A DNA stretch of 64,000 nucleotides from Streptacidiphilus carbonis (GCF_000787775.1 NZ_BBPM01000013.1:80540-144539), one strand, 5' to 3'; positions 18,431 through 27,292 are shown, numbered from the stretch's first letter. Notes: generated by a model from the sequence alone, not told the origin. Numbers and translations: made by a program.

Positions 18431-18514
18431 CTTGTCGCTCAGTTCCCCGCGCCCCTGGCAATTGCGACCCCGGGTCAGTTGCAGCGCCCAGGGGGCACGG
18501 GGGACTGAGCCCCC
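18431..18514. repeat. Palindromic intergenic element, copy 3
   Basis: Left arm CTTGTCGCTCAGTTCCCCGC pairs with the degraded right arm GGGGGCACGGGGGACTGAGC, with inner ATTGCGACC/GTCAGTTGCA. The most diverged full copy. It begins about 20 bases after the tricorn stop. Confidence 0.85.
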
Positions 18515-18586
18515 GCGATGGATCACTCCACGACGCACCCCTACTGTGTCCCACAGCATCGGCACAGGACGACGACGGGGGACCAC

Positions 18587-20902
18587 ATGCAGCCGCTGGA
18601 AAGTGACGATCCGACAGCAATAGGCGCCTATCGGCTGATAGCCCGGCTGGGCGCCGGAGGGATGGGCCGGGTCTATCTCGCCCGCTCCGCGGGAGGGCGG
18701 ACGGTGGCGGTGAAGGTGGTGCGCCCCGAGCTCGCGGAGAGTGCCGACTTCAGGAGCAGGTTCCGCCGCGAGGTGGAGGCCGCGCAGGCGGTCTCCGGCG
18801 CCTACACCGCACCCGTGGTCGACTTCGACCACGACGCGGCGACCCCCTGGCTGGCCACCGCCTACGTACTCGGTCCCTCCCTGGCGGAGGCGGTGGACGC
18901 CCACGGCCCGCTGCCGGAACGCTCGGTCGCGGTGCTGGGGGCCGTCCTCGCCGAGGCGCTGCAGGCGATCCACGGCGCCGGGCTGGTGCACCGGGACCTC
19001 AAGCCGTCCAATGTGCTGCTGTCCGCGGACGGCCCGCGCGTGATCGACTTCGGGATCGCCCGCGCCCTCGACGGCGGTGAACTGACCAGCACCGGTGTGG
19101 TCGTCGGCTCGCCGGGGTTCATGTCGCCGGAGCAGGCCTCGGGCAGACCCGTCAGTCCGGCCAGCGACATCTTCTCGCTCGGCTCGGTGCTGGCCTTCGC
19201 CGCCACCGGCCACGGGCCCTTCGGCGCGGACTCGGTCGCCACGCTGCTGTACCGGGTCGTCCACGAGGCCGCCGAACTCGGTGACCTGCCGGTCGGGTTG
19301 CGCGAGCCCGTGGGCGCCTGCCTGGCCAAGGACGCGGCTGACCGGATCACCCCGGCGGCGCTGTCGCGACTGCTCGCGCCGACCGGCACCCCCGCCCTGC
19401 TGCGGACCGCCTGGCTCCCCGCCGAGGTGGCCTCCGGCATCGCCTCGCACGCGGCGCGGGTGATGGACATGGAGGCGCCGCAGGCCGGCCCCGGGGGCGG
19501 CGGGACGATGCTGCTGGGCCCGGCCGCCGGCGCCGACCCGGCCACCGCCGTGCTCGGCCGCACCCCGGTCCCGGCCGGCTTCCCGACCCCTCCCCCGGCC
19601 GCGCCCGCGACCACCGCGGTGGCCCCTGCCGAGCCCGGCCGGCGCAAGGTGCTCACCGGGGCGCTGTCGGTCGGCGCTGTCGCGGTCGTCGGCGGTGGCG
19701 TGGCGCTGGCGCTGTCCGACCACTCCGGCAGGAAGCCGGAGCCGGGCCCCACCCGCTCGCCCGCCCCGAGCGCCTCGGCCGACGCCGGTGCGAGCGCCTC
19801 CGCGGGCAGTGCCGCCGTGAGCTACCCCACCCATGCGCCCGGGGTGGCGCCCGCGGCGGTCTGGGTCTACAAGGGCTCCAGCCTGACCGAGGTACCGGTG
19901 GTTCCCTACCACGGCACGCTGATGGTCAGCGGGGCCAGTCTGACCGCGGTCGACGCCCGCAGCGGCAAGCAGCAGTGGCAGGGGCCGGAGTTGGGGTCGG
20001 CCTTCGCCACGCCGCCGATCGGCATCGGCGCCGGCGTGGTCGTCTCGGTGGGCTACACCGCCACCGAGCAGCCCGCCCTGCTCGCCACCGATCCGACCAC
20101 CGGGGCGGAGCGCTGGCACCTGCTGGAGCCGGCAGCGCTGGCCTTCACCTCGGTCCTGGCCGTGGACGACGAGCGGGTCTACCTGCTCGGCAGCAAGTAC
20201 CCGGTGGACGCCAACGGCAAGGCGGTGATCACCATCGGCGATCCGACCACCAAGGCGGTGATGGCCGTCGACCTGCGCACCAGGAAGGTCGTCTGGACCC
20301 AGATGCGCAAGGCCTCGGCCAACGACCAGGTCACCGGATCGGTGGCGGGGAAGTACCTCGTCTACACCAACGACCAGAACAACGTCGTGGTCCGGGACAC
20401 CACCACGGGGGTGCAGCTCTGGTCCAAGGACTTCGGCCTGAAGGACTTCCAGTCCCAGGTGGACCCGCTGATCAACGGCGGCGACCTGTACGTCGGCGGC
20501 CCGCAGCTCCTGGGCTTCACCGTGGCCGACGGCAAGCAGGTGCTGTCGGTGAAGAACACCAGCGGCGGCTCCTTCGACGTCCCCGCCTTCGCCGACGGCG
20601 TGCTCTACGCGGCCGACCTGCGCGGGGCCCGGGTGGCGCTGAACGCGGCCACCGGTTCCCAGCAGTGGGAGTGCGTGATCCCGGACGGGCCGTCCACCTC
20701 CACCCTGGTGGTGGTGGGGACGACCCTGTTCGCCGGGTCCTTCGTGGGCAGCAACGGGGTCTATGCGATCGACCGGAAGAGCGGCAAGATCCTCTGGAAC
20801 TACCGCACCACCGCCAACGACAAGGACTGGTGGCTGGCCACCGACGGCACCCTGCTGTACGGGGTCGTCGGTGACGAGGTCCACGCCCTGCCGCCGGTGT
20901 AG
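18587..20902 (+). CDS. AfsK-like Ser/Thr protein kinase with PQQ-type beta-propeller
   Basis: A 771-residue membrane kinase resembling AfsK. The N-terminal Hanks domain has LGAGGMGRVYLA, ATP lysine K43 (VAVKVVR), HRDLKPSNVLLS, DFGIARALDGG and SPGFMSPEQA. A proline-rich linker leads to one transmembrane segment (LSVGAVAVVGGGVALAL, about residue 370), then repeats of the PQQ/YVTN type such as LTAVDARSGKQQWQG, AVDLRTRKVVW and GVYAIDRKSGKILWNY, which would form an extracytoplasmic propeller. ATG 18587 has GGGGGA five bases before it; an upstream ATG at 18518 lacks this. The signal sensed is unknown. Confidence 0.92.
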   Translation: MQPLESDDPTAIGAYRLIARLGAGGMGRVYLARSAGGRTVAVKVVRPELAESADFRSRFRREVEAAQAVSGAYTAPVVDFDHDAATPWLATAYVLGPSLAEAVDAHGPLPERSVAVLGAVLAEALQAIHGAGLVHRDLKPSNVLLSADGPRVIDFGIARALDGGELTSTGVVVGSPGFMSPEQASGRPVSPASDIFSLGSVLAFAATGHGPFGADSVATLLYRVVHEAAELGDLPVGLREPVGACLAKDAADRITPAALSRLLAPTGTPALLRTAWLPAEVASGIASHAARVMDMEAPQAGPGGGGTMLLGPAAGADPATAVLGRTPVPAGFPTPPPAAPATTAVAPAEPGRRKVLTGALSVGAVAVVGGGVALALSDHSGRKPEPGPTRSPAPSASADAGASASAGSAAVSYPTHAPGVAPAAVWVYKGSSLTEVPVVPYHGTLMVSGASLTAVDARSGKQQWQGPELGSAFATPPIGIGAGVVVSVGYTATEQPALLATDPTTGAERWHLLEPAALAFTSVLAVDDERVYLLGSKYPVDANGKAVITIGDPTTKAVMAVDLRTRKVVWTQMRKASANDQVTGSVAGKYLVYTNDQNNVVVRDTTTGVQLWSKDFGLKDFQSQVDPLINGGDLYVGGPQLLGFTVADGKQVLSVKNTSGGSFDVPAFADGVLYAADLRGARVALNAATGSQQWECVIPDGPSTSTLVVVGTTLFAGSFVGSNGVYAIDRKSGKILWNYRTTANDKDWWLATDGTLLYGVVGDEVHALPPV

Positions 20903-20928
20903 GGGGCGAGCGGGGCCGGGGAGGCCGG

Positions 20929-21954
20929 TCAGCCGAAGAAGACGTCGAACTCGGAGTACAGCGCGGGTTCGACGGTCTTGATCCGGGCGGTGGCGTCCGC
21001 CAGCGGCACCCGGACGATGTCGGTGCCGCGCAGCGCCACCATCGTCCCGTAGTCGCCGTCGTGCACCGCGTCGATGGCGTGCAGGCCGAAGCGGGTGGCC
21101 AGCCACCGGTCGAAGGCGCTGGGGGTGCCGCCGCGCTGGATGTGCCCCAGGACGGTGGTCCGCGCCTCCTTCCCGGTGCGGGCCTCGATCTCGTGGGCCA
21201 GCCACTCGCCGATGCCGGAGAGCCGGACATGGCCGAAGGCGTCCCGGGTGTCGTCCTTGAGCACCATCTGGCCCTCGACCGGCATGGCGCCCTCGGCGAC
21301 CACCACGATCGGCGCGTAGTTGATCCGGAAGCGCTGCTCCACCCAGGCGCAGACCTGGTCCATGTCGAAGCGCTGCTCCGGGATGAGGATCACGTTGGCG
21401 CCGCCCGCGATGCCCGAGTGCAGTGCGATCCAGCCGGCGTGACGGCCCATCACCTCGATCACCAGCACCCGGCGGTGCGACTCCGCGGTGGTGTGCAGCC
21501 GGTCGATGGCCTCGGTGGCGATGTTGACGGCGGTGTCGAAGCCGAAGGTGTAGTCGGTGGCGTTGAGGTCGTTGTCGATGGTCTTGGGCACGCCCACGAC
21601 GTTGACGCCGTTGTCGTGCAGGGTGGCGGCGACCCCGAGGGTGTCCTCGCCGCCGATCACGATCAGCGCGTCCACCTGGTACTTCTCCAGGTTCTCCTTG
21701 ACCTTGCGGATGCCGTCGGCGACCTTGAGCGGGTTGGTGCGCGAGGACCCCAGGACCGTGCCGCCGCGCGGCAGGATCCCCCGGACCTCCGGGATTCCGA
21801 GGGGAAGGGTGGCGCCCTCCAGCGGGCCGCGCCAACCGTCCCGAAAGCCGGTGAACTCGTATTCGTAGACCTCGACGCCCTTGCGGACGACCCCCCTGAT
21901 GACCGCGTTGAGCCCCGGGCAGTCCCCGCCGCCGGTGAGCACGCCGATCCGCAT
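20929..21954 (-). CDS. pfkA: 6-phosphofructokinase (GGEDT type)
   Basis: Phosphorylates fructose 6-phosphate in glycolysis. The 341-residue protein shows GVLTGGGDCPGLNAVIRG, LGSSRTNP, VPKTIDNDL with the catalytic aspartate, EVMGRHAGWIAL and GHIQRGGTPSAFDRW. The phosphoryl-donor loop reads IGGEDTLG rather than GGDGS; from knowledge of actinobacterial enzymes this still fits ATP use, but ATP versus pyrophosphate cannot be settled by eye. A strong GGGGAGGGGACG ribosome site precedes the ATG, and a CATACT hexamer lies further upstream. Confidence 0.93.
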   Translation of the reverse strand: MRIGVLTGGGDCPGLNAVIRGVVRKGVEVYEYEFTGFRDGWRGPLEGATLPLGIPEVRGILPRGGTVLGSSRTNPLKVADGIRKVKENLEKYQVDALIVIGGEDTLGVAATLHDNGVNVVGVPKTIDNDLNATDYTFGFDTAVNIATEAIDRLHTTAESHRRVLVIEVMGRHAGWIALHSGIAGGANVILIPEQRFDMDQVCAWVEQRFRINYAPIVVVAEGAMPVEGQMVLKDDTRDAFGHVRLSGIGEWLAHEIEARTGKEARTTVLGHIQRGGTPSAFDRWLATRFGLHAIDAVHDGDYGTMVALRGTDIVRVPLADATARIKTVEPALYSEFDVFFG

Positions 21955-22052
21955 ATCCGTCCCCTCCCCTGAGTATGACGAACTGTCACTTCACGGTAGC
22001 GGCGGGCGGGACGGTTGCACCCTGCTGTGCACAGGACAGGGGCCCCACCGAC

Positions 22053-22201
22053 GGGTCTTCGGCTGCGGGCCGTAGGTGGCTGGGCGCGCAGTTCCCCGCG
22101 CCCCTATGGGGCTGCAACTGAACCACCGCCGGCAAGTTGCACTATTCAGGGGCGCGGGGAACTGCGCGACAAGCCATCTACGGCCCGCAGCCGAACCTCC
22201 C
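22053..22201. repeat. Palindromic intergenic element, copy 4 (longest arms)
   Basis: Arms of about 50 bases with only a few mismatches. The outer stem TTCGGCTGCGGGCCGTAG at 22058 pairs with CTACGGCCCGCAGCCGAA at 22178; the shared core CGCGCAGTTCCCCGCGCCCC at 22086 pairs with its inverse at 22149; and the inner stem is GCAACT/AGTTGC. It lies between the pfkA start and the 3' end of the response regulator gene. Confidence 0.95.
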
Positions 22202-22212
22202 GCAGAACCCCG

Positions 22213-22935
22213 CTACCCCTCGTCGTCCAACCCGCGCTCGATCGCGTAGCGGACCAGCTCCACCCGGTTGTGCAACTGCAGCTTGCCGAGGGTGTTCTGG
22301 ACGTGGTTCTGCACGGTGCGGGGCGACAGCACCAACCGGTCGGCTATCTGCCGGTAGGCCAGCCCCTTGGCGACCAGCCGCAGCACCTCGGTCTCCCGCT
22401 CGGTGAGCTGCGGGGCGGCCGGGCTGCGCGAGCCGGCCGGCACCGGCTCCGCCGCCAGCCGGCGGTACTCGCCCAGCACCAGCCCGGCCAGTCCGGGGGT
22501 GAACACCGGGTCGCCGACGGCGGTGCGGCGCACCGCGTCCAGCAGTTCCTCCCGGCTGGCCGACTTCACCAGGTAGCCGGTGGCGCCGGACTTCACCGCC
22601 TCCAGCACGTCCGCGTGCTCCCCGCTGGCCGACAGCACCAGCACCCGGGGGGCCGGGTCGTGGGCCATCAGCTGCCGGCAGACCTCGACCCCCGGCAGGT
22701 CCGGGAGATTGAGGTCGAGCACCACGACGTCCGCGGCGGCGGCCGGCGCCCGCCGCACCGCCTCGCGGCCGTCCCCCGCCGTGGCGACCACCCGGCAGCC
22801 GGCGTCACCCAGGTCCCGGGCCACCGCCTCGCGCCACATCGGGTGGTCGTCCACGACCATCACCCGGATCGGCTGCTGCCCCTCCACCGCGCCCTCGCCC
22901 GTCGTGCCCCCGGATCCCGTGCCCTCGGATGTCAC
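22213..22935 (-). CDS. LuxR/NarL-family response regulator
   Basis: A 240-residue two-component regulator. The receiver domain has the acidic pair in VMVVDDHPMWREAV, the phospho-acceptor aspartate in VVVLDLNLPDLPG, and LVKSAS with the conserved lysine. The C-terminal HTH reads LTERETEVLRLVAKGLAYRQIADRL and SPRTVQNHVQNTLGKL. The GTG start overlaps the stop of the histidine kinase gene by four bases, so the pair is translationally coupled. The target genes are unknown. Confidence 0.95.
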   Translation of the reverse strand: MTSEGTGSGGTTGEGAVEGQQPIRVMVVDDHPMWREAVARDLGDAGCRVVATAGDGREAVRRAPAAAADVVVLDLNLPDLPGVEVCRQLMAHDPAPRVLVLSASGEHADVLEAVKSGATGYLVKSASREELLDAVRRTAVGDPVFTPGLAGLVLGEYRRLAAEPVPAGSRSPAAPQLTERETEVLRLVAKGLAYRQIADRLVLSPRTVQNHVQNTLGKLQLHNRVELVRYAIERGLDDEG

Positions 22936-24131
22936 TGCCCGCTCCCTCGCTCGACTCGCTGCCGCGGCACCCGCAGCTCGACCTCGGTGCCCTGACCGGC
23001 CGCGGAGCTGATCTCGGCGCTGCCGCCCAGATCCCGCAGCCGGCCCCGGATCGACTGGGAGACCCCGAGTCTCCCCTCCTGCTCGGCCTGCCCCAGCCGG
23101 TCCGGGGTGAAGCCGGGGCCGTCGTCCCGGACGCTGACGACCACCTCCCCCGGCTCGTCCTCGACCAGGATCCAGGCGTGCGCCCGCTCCCCCGCGTGCT
23201 TGCGCACATTGTCCACCGCGGCACCGACAGCCGCGCTCAGTTCGTCCGCCGCCCGTCCCGGGAGCAGCACCGGCGTCCCCGGGGCCGACAGCGTCACCCG
23301 GGATCCGGCCAGCGGGGTGAGCAGCGCCCGCAGGTCCTGCGGCTCGCCCGGGTCCTGGTGGTGCAGCGGGCGGCGCGGGGCCTCGTAGGAGGCGTTGGGC
23401 ACCAGGCCCTCGGCGATCAGCGCACGCAGCGCGATCTCCTGCTCACCGGCCATCCGGCCGATCTCCTCGGCCTCGCCGCCGACCTCGGCGCCGCGCCGCT
23501 GCACCATCGCCAGCACCTGGAGCACCCCGTCGTGGATGTCCCGGGCCAGCCGCTCCCGTTCCCGGGTCGCGGCCTGGATCTCCAGGGCCCTGGCCAGGGT
23601 CTGCTCACTGGCGCGGGCCAGCTCGACCACATAGCCGATGGCGACGCCGGCGAGCATCAGCAGCACGATGTTGTGGGCGTTGCTGGAGGTGACCCTGCCC
23701 CGCTCGCCGATGTTGGCGACGCCGACCAGCAGTCCCGCGAGGGCGGCCGGGCGCCAGCCGCCCATCACCGCGAACCCGAGCACCGTCGCGGCGGCGCGGA
23801 CCGTCGGAAGCGTCACGTCGTTGGCGTCCACGCTGACGGCCTGGTCGAGGCTGCGGGTCAGCAGGATGCCGGCGACCACCAGCGCCAGATCGGCCCAGAG
23901 CCACCACCAGCCGCAGCGCGCCTTGGTGGAGAACACCCGCACGGTCGCGAAGGTCCAGACCGCGAGCACCGCCATGTAGGCCCAGGCCGCCGCGGGATGC
24001 GCGTAGTGGTCGGAGTTCCCGGCGTAGCGGCCCACCGCGTAGAGCAGGGTGAGCAGGCGGAAGGCCGCGACGGCCCGCCACAGCGGCTGCTCCACGGAGA
24101 AGACCCCCGTGGCACGCTTCCCGGTCCCCAC
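22932..24131 (-). CDS. Sensor histidine kinase, MacS/NarX-like
   Basis: A 399-residue membrane kinase, partner of the overlapping response regulator. The first 210 residues hold about six hydrophobic segments (for example WAYMAVLAVWTFATV, LWADLALVVAGILL, NIVLLMLAGVAIGYVV). The dimerisation/phosphotransfer motif is RERERLARDIHDGVLQVLAMV with the phospho-histidine. The ATPase has AAVGAAVDNVRKHAGERA (N box), VSVRDDGPGF (G1) and GRLGVSQSIRGRLRDLGG. No extracytoplasmic sensor domain is evident, so the signal may be in the membrane. Confidence 0.93.
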   Translation of the reverse strand: MGTGKRATGVFSVEQPLWRAVAAFRLLTLLYAVGRYAGNSDHYAHPAAAWAYMAVLAVWTFATVRVFSTKARCGWWWLWADLALVVAGILLTRSLDQAVSVDANDVTLPTVRAAATVLGFAVMGGWRPAALAGLLVGVANIGERGRVTSSNAHNIVLLMLAGVAIGYVVELARASEQTLARALEIQAATRERERLARDIHDGVLQVLAMVQRRGAEVGGEAEEIGRMAGEQEIALRALIAEGLVPNASYEAPRRPLHHQDPGEPQDLRALLTPLAGSRVTLSAPGTPVLLPGRAADELSAAVGAAVDNVRKHAGERAHAWILVEDEPGEVVVSVRDDGPGFTPDRLGQAEQEGRLGVSQSIRGRLRDLGGSAEISSAAGQGTEVELRVPRQRVERGSGQ

Positions 24132-24181
24132 TCTGCCGCCCCCTGCCGTCCTGGCTTCCGCCGACCGCCGCCGGCCGACTG

Positions 24182-24910
24182 CTACTGCTGTCTGTCCGCG
24201 CCGCTCTGCTTGGCCTGCTTCTTGGCCTCCTGCAGCTGCCGCTTGGCCGCCGTGGCGTAGATGTCCACGTACTCCTGGCCGGAGAGCCGCATGATCTCGT
24301 ACATCACCTCGTCGGTGACCGAGCGCAGGATGAAGCGGTCGTTCTCCATGCCGTGGTAGCGCGAGAAGTCCAGCGGGGCGCCGATCCGGATCCCGGGCCT
24401 GACCCCGAAGTTGGGCTTGACCTGGCCGGGCGGCTGCAGCTTCTCGGTGTCGATCATCGCGACCGGGATCACCGGGGCGCCGGTGGCCAGCGCGATCCGG
24501 GCCACCCCGCCGACCTTGCCGCGGTAGAGCTTGCCGTCGGGCGAACGGGTTCCCTCCGGGTAGACCCCGAACAGCTCGCCGCGCTCGATCACCGCGATAC
24601 CGCTGGTGATGGCGGCCTCACCGGCGCCGCGCGCACCCGAGCGGTCCACCGGGAGCTGGCCGACGCCCTTGAAGAAGGCCGCCGTCAGCTTGCCTTTGAC
24701 GCCCGTCCCGGTGAAGTACTCGGACTTGGCGATGAAGGTCACCCGGCGCTTCATCAGCGCGGGCAGGAAGAAGGAGTCGGAGAAGGAGAGGTGGTTGCTC
24801 GCGATGATGGCGGGCCCCTCCGCCGGGATGTGCTCCATCCCCTCGACCCAGGGACGGAAGAAGATCTTCAGCAGCGGTGCGACGATCATCTTCATCAGTC
24901 GGTAGAACAA
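24182..24910 (-). CDS. 1-acyl-sn-glycerol-3-phosphate acyltransferase (PlsC family)
   Basis: A 242-residue acyltransferase for the second acylation in phosphatidic acid synthesis, or a related lysophospholipid. It shows catalytic HX4D in ASNHLSFSDSFFLP, the glycerophosphate motif FGVYPEGTRSPDGKLYRGKVG, and VIPVAMIDTEKL. The C-terminal tail is Lys/Gln-rich (AAKRQLQEAKKQAKQ). The hydrophobic start (FYRLMKMIVAPLLKIFF) suggests membrane association. No neighbour is clearly linked functionally. Confidence 0.9.
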   Translation of the reverse strand: MFYRLMKMIVAPLLKIFFRPWVEGMEHIPAEGPAIIASNHLSFSDSFFLPALMKRRVTFIAKSEYFTGTGVKGKLTAAFFKGVGQLPVDRSGARGAGEAAITSGIAVIERGELFGVYPEGTRSPDGKLYRGKVGGVARIALATGAPVIPVAMIDTEKLQPPGQVKPNFGVRPGIRIGAPLDFSRYHGMENDRFILRSVTDEVMYEIMRLSGQEYVDIYATAAKRQLQEAKKQAKQSGADRQQ

Positions 24911-25067
24911 CCCTGGCCTCCAGATTCACGAACCAGGGAGAACCTTAGCCGCTCGGGCAGTGGTGAGCTGTACGGCTGACAGGCGGGCATGGGACTATGC
25001 GGGTCACCCGTCGTGTTGTGCCATGCAGCTGCCATGTGCCCCACCCCGCGTGCGAAAGGAGCCGCAG

Positions 25068-25826
25068 ATGCCGCTCATGCCCGGTGCCGAACCGTACCGC
25101 CATCACGGTGGCCCGGTCGGAGTCCTGGTGTGCCACGGGTTCACCGGCTCGCCCTACTCGATGCGGCCCTGGGCCGAGACCGCCGCCGCGCAGGGCTTCA
25201 GCGTCTCGCTGCCGCTGCTGCCGGGGCACGGCACCCAGTGGCGCGACCTCAACATCACCCGCTGGCCGGACTGGTACGCCACCATCGAGCGGGAGTTCGA
25301 CCTGCTGGCCGAGGACTGCGAGCAGGTCTTCGTCTTCGGCCTCTCCATGGGCGGCGCGCTGGCGCTGCACCTGGCCGCGCGGCGGGGCGCGGCCGTTTCC
25401 GGCCTGGTCCTGGTGAACCCGCTGGTGCGGATGCCCGGCCAGGCGCACCGGGCGCTGCCGCTGGTGCGGCACCTGGTTCCGAGCCTGCCGGGGATCGCCA
25501 ACGATGTGGCCAGACCCGGCGTCAACGAGGGCGGCTACACCCGGACCCCGCTGCACGCGGCGCATTCCATGGCGCAGCTGGCCCGGCTGGTGCAGGGGGA
25601 ACTGCCCCAGGTCACCCAGCCGGTGCTGCTGTTCCGGAGCCCCCAGGACCATGTGGTGAGCCCGGCCAGCAGCGCGATGCTGCTGGCCCGGATCTCCTCG
25701 ACCGACGTCGAGGAGCGGCTCTGCGAACGAAGCTTCCACGTGGCCACCCTGGACCACGACGCCGAATCCATCTTTGAAGGAAGTCTCGACTTCGTGCGGC
25801 GGCTCACCCCCGCCGTGAAGGGATGA
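25068..25826 (+). CDS. Alpha/beta hydrolase, Est30/carboxylesterase type
   Basis: A 252-residue esterase or monoacylglycerol lipase-like enzyme. Features are VLVCHGFTGSPYSMRPWAE with the oxyanion HG, the nucleophile elbow FGLSMGGALAL, SPQDHVVSP with the catalytic aspartate, and SFHVATLDHDAE with the histidine. ATG 25068 is eight bases after AAAGGA. It shares a four-base ATGA overlap with the next gene. The real substrate is unknown. Confidence 0.9.
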   Translation: MPLMPGAEPYRHHGGPVGVLVCHGFTGSPYSMRPWAETAAAQGFSVSLPLLPGHGTQWRDLNITRWPDWYATIEREFDLLAEDCEQVFVFGLSMGGALALHLAARRGAAVSGLVLVNPLVRMPGQAHRALPLVRHLVPSLPGIANDVARPGVNEGGYTRTPLHAAHSMAQLARLVQGELPQVTQPVLLFRSPQDHVVSPASSAMLLARISSTDVEERLCERSFHVATLDHDAESIFEGSLDFVRRLTPAVKG

Positions 25827-26362
25827 CAGCCGTGCCCGAGCTGCCCGAGGAAGGCGCGGACGCGCCTCAGGACGCCCCCGCCGAGAACACCCCGGTGGAC
25901 CGGGCCGCCGACGACGACGCGGTGTTCGCCCAGCTCGTCGCGGGCTTCGACCACCCGGTGGACGCGGAGGCGCGGTCCTGGCCGGCCGCGGAGGACCTGT
26001 CGGACCTCGCCCCCGTGGCGCGGCCCCGACCGGTGATCAAGCCGCTGCCGAGGATTCAGGCGATCGCGCCGGTGGATCCGCGGAACTGGATCCCGGAGGA
26101 GTCCAGCGAGGACGACCACTACGTCCCGCCGCCCCCGCCGCCGTTGCCGCAGACCGCCACCGCGACGAGGCTCGCGGTGGCGGCGGTGATCGTGGGGGTG
26201 GCGCTCACGCTCTACTCGGCGTTCGGGCAGTTGCCCGGGGTCGGGGGGATGGGGGCGTTCCTGGGGATCGGTCTGTTCGTCGGGGGGGTCGGCACGTTGA
26301 TCTCGCGGATGCGGGAGGACGACGACGAGGACGACGACCCGCAGCGGGGGGCTGTGGTCTGA
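25823..26362 (+). CDS. Unknown membrane protein with acidic, proline-rich cytoplasmic part
   Basis: A 179-residue protein I cannot name. The first 110 residues are acidic and disordered-looking (PEEGADAPQDAPAENTP), with WIPEESSEDDHYVPPPPPPLP. Two hydrophobic segments follow (LAVAAVIVGVALTLYSAFGQL and MGAFLGIGLFVGGVGTLIS), then a tail RMREDDDEDDDPQ. This layout is common as a hypothetical protein in streptomycetes. Its start overlaps the esterase stop, so they are expressed together. Confidence 0.8.
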   Translation: MTAVPELPEEGADAPQDAPAENTPVDRAADDDAVFAQLVAGFDHPVDAEARSWPAAEDLSDLAPVARPRPVIKPLPRIQAIAPVDPRNWIPEESSEDDHYVPPPPPPLPQTATATRLAVAAVIVGVALTLYSAFGQLPGVGGMGAFLGIGLFVGGVGTLISRMREDDDEDDDPQRGAVV

Positions 26363-26385
26363 ATCTGGGCTGCGGCATGTGCGTG

Positions 26386-26483
26386 GTTGTTCGCGCAGTT
26401 CCCCGCGCCCCTACGAAAGTGCAACTGACCCACTGTGAGCAAGTTGCACCTTCATAGGGGCGCGGGGAACTGCGCGCTCAGCC
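26386..26483. repeat. Palindromic intergenic element, copy 5
   Basis: GTTCGCGCAGTTCCCCGCGC and GGGGCGCGGGGAACTGCGCG are inverted arms, extended inward by CCTACGAAAGTGCAACT against AAGTTGCACCTTCATAGG. A long loop of the copy 1/4 type separates the inner stem. It sits between two convergent gene ends. Confidence 0.92.
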
Positions 26484-26485
26484 GG

Positions 26486-27232
26486 CTACGACCCCGCAGG
26501 GATCCGCAGGACGGCCACCAACGGCAGATGGTCGGTGGCGGCGATCAGATCCTTGCGCGGTAGATCGTCAGGCACGCCGCAGGCGAGAACCTCGATGCCC
26601 GGGGTGGCGAAGACGGCGTCGATGCGCTGGTAGGGGTCGGCCGGGACGGACGTGAACCCGGAGCCCCAGGGGGCGGTGGCCCAGCCGTCCTGGAGGCGGC
26701 CGGCCAGTAGTTTCCAACCGGGGCCGTCCGGGTGCTCGTTGAAGTCCCCGCCGACCACGCCCAGTCGGGTGCCGACCCGGTCCAGCTGCTCCAGCAGCAT
26801 CCCGCACTGGTCGTAGCGTTCGTCGGGGTCGAGCGAGAGGTGACAGCTCGTCACCGAGAACGGCTCGGCCGTGCCGAGCCGCACCACCGTGGTGGCGAAG
26901 CCCCGCTGGTGCAGGCCGGGGGTCCGCGGCAGCAGCACGTCGTGGACCGAGAGCGGCATCGCCCGCAGCCGTCCCAGCAGCAGCGGGCCCGACGCGCTGA
27001 GCCCGCCGGAGAGGATCACCAGCCCGGTCGACCGGGCCAGCCACCCGGCCTGCTGCCGGGGGAACCAGAACCGCGGCGACTCCTGGACGCAGACCAGGTC
27101 GGGCTCGCAGGCCCGGACCAGCCGCGCCAGCACCGTGCGGTCGTCGCGCAGCGAGCGGATGTTGTAGCTGAGCAGCCGCACGACTTCAGAGCCGTCGGGC
27201 TGTGGACCGGAGGCGGGGAGATCAGCCAGCAT
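26486..27232 (-). CDS. Endonuclease/exonuclease/phosphatase family protein
   Basis: A 248-residue protein with the EEP catalytic signature: RLLSYNIRSLRDD, VQESPRFWF with the metal glutamate, SCHLSLDPDE, VGGDFNEHPDGPGW and ATDHLPLVAVL. No signal peptide is seen. Whether it cleaves DNA, sphingolipid or phosphoesters cannot be decided. The start may be the ATG 27232 or an internal GTG near residue 17, since the domain begins at VVRLLSYN. Confidence 0.88.
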   Translation of the reverse strand: MLADLPASGPQPDGSEVVRLLSYNIRSLRDDRTVLARLVRACEPDLVCVQESPRFWFPRQQAGWLARSTGLVILSGGLSASGPLLLGRLRAMPLSVHDVLLPRTPGLHQRGFATTVVRLGTAEPFSVTSCHLSLDPDERYDQCGMLLEQLDRVGTRLGVVGGDFNEHPDGPGWKLLAGRLQDGWATAPWGSGFTSVPADPYQRIDAVFATPGIEVLACGVPDDLPRKDLIAATDHLPLVAVLRIPAGS

Positions 27233-27292
27233 GGGACCGAGTCTCGCACCGCCCCCGGTGCGACGGACAGTGTGCGTCCGGCGTGTCAGGCC

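Noticed and set aside
12927-18620. An open frame of 1,897 codons on the minus strand
   Set aside because: It is antisense to trpEG and the tricorn gene, both of which have clear domains. Its predicted protein has only low-complexity Gln/Gly/Arg/Val-rich text, the usual artefact of third-position G/C.
18239-21835. An open frame of 1,198 codons on the minus strand
   Set aside because: It is antisense to the AfsK-like kinase and in a different frame over pfkA. No recognisable domain, and no ribosome site near its start.
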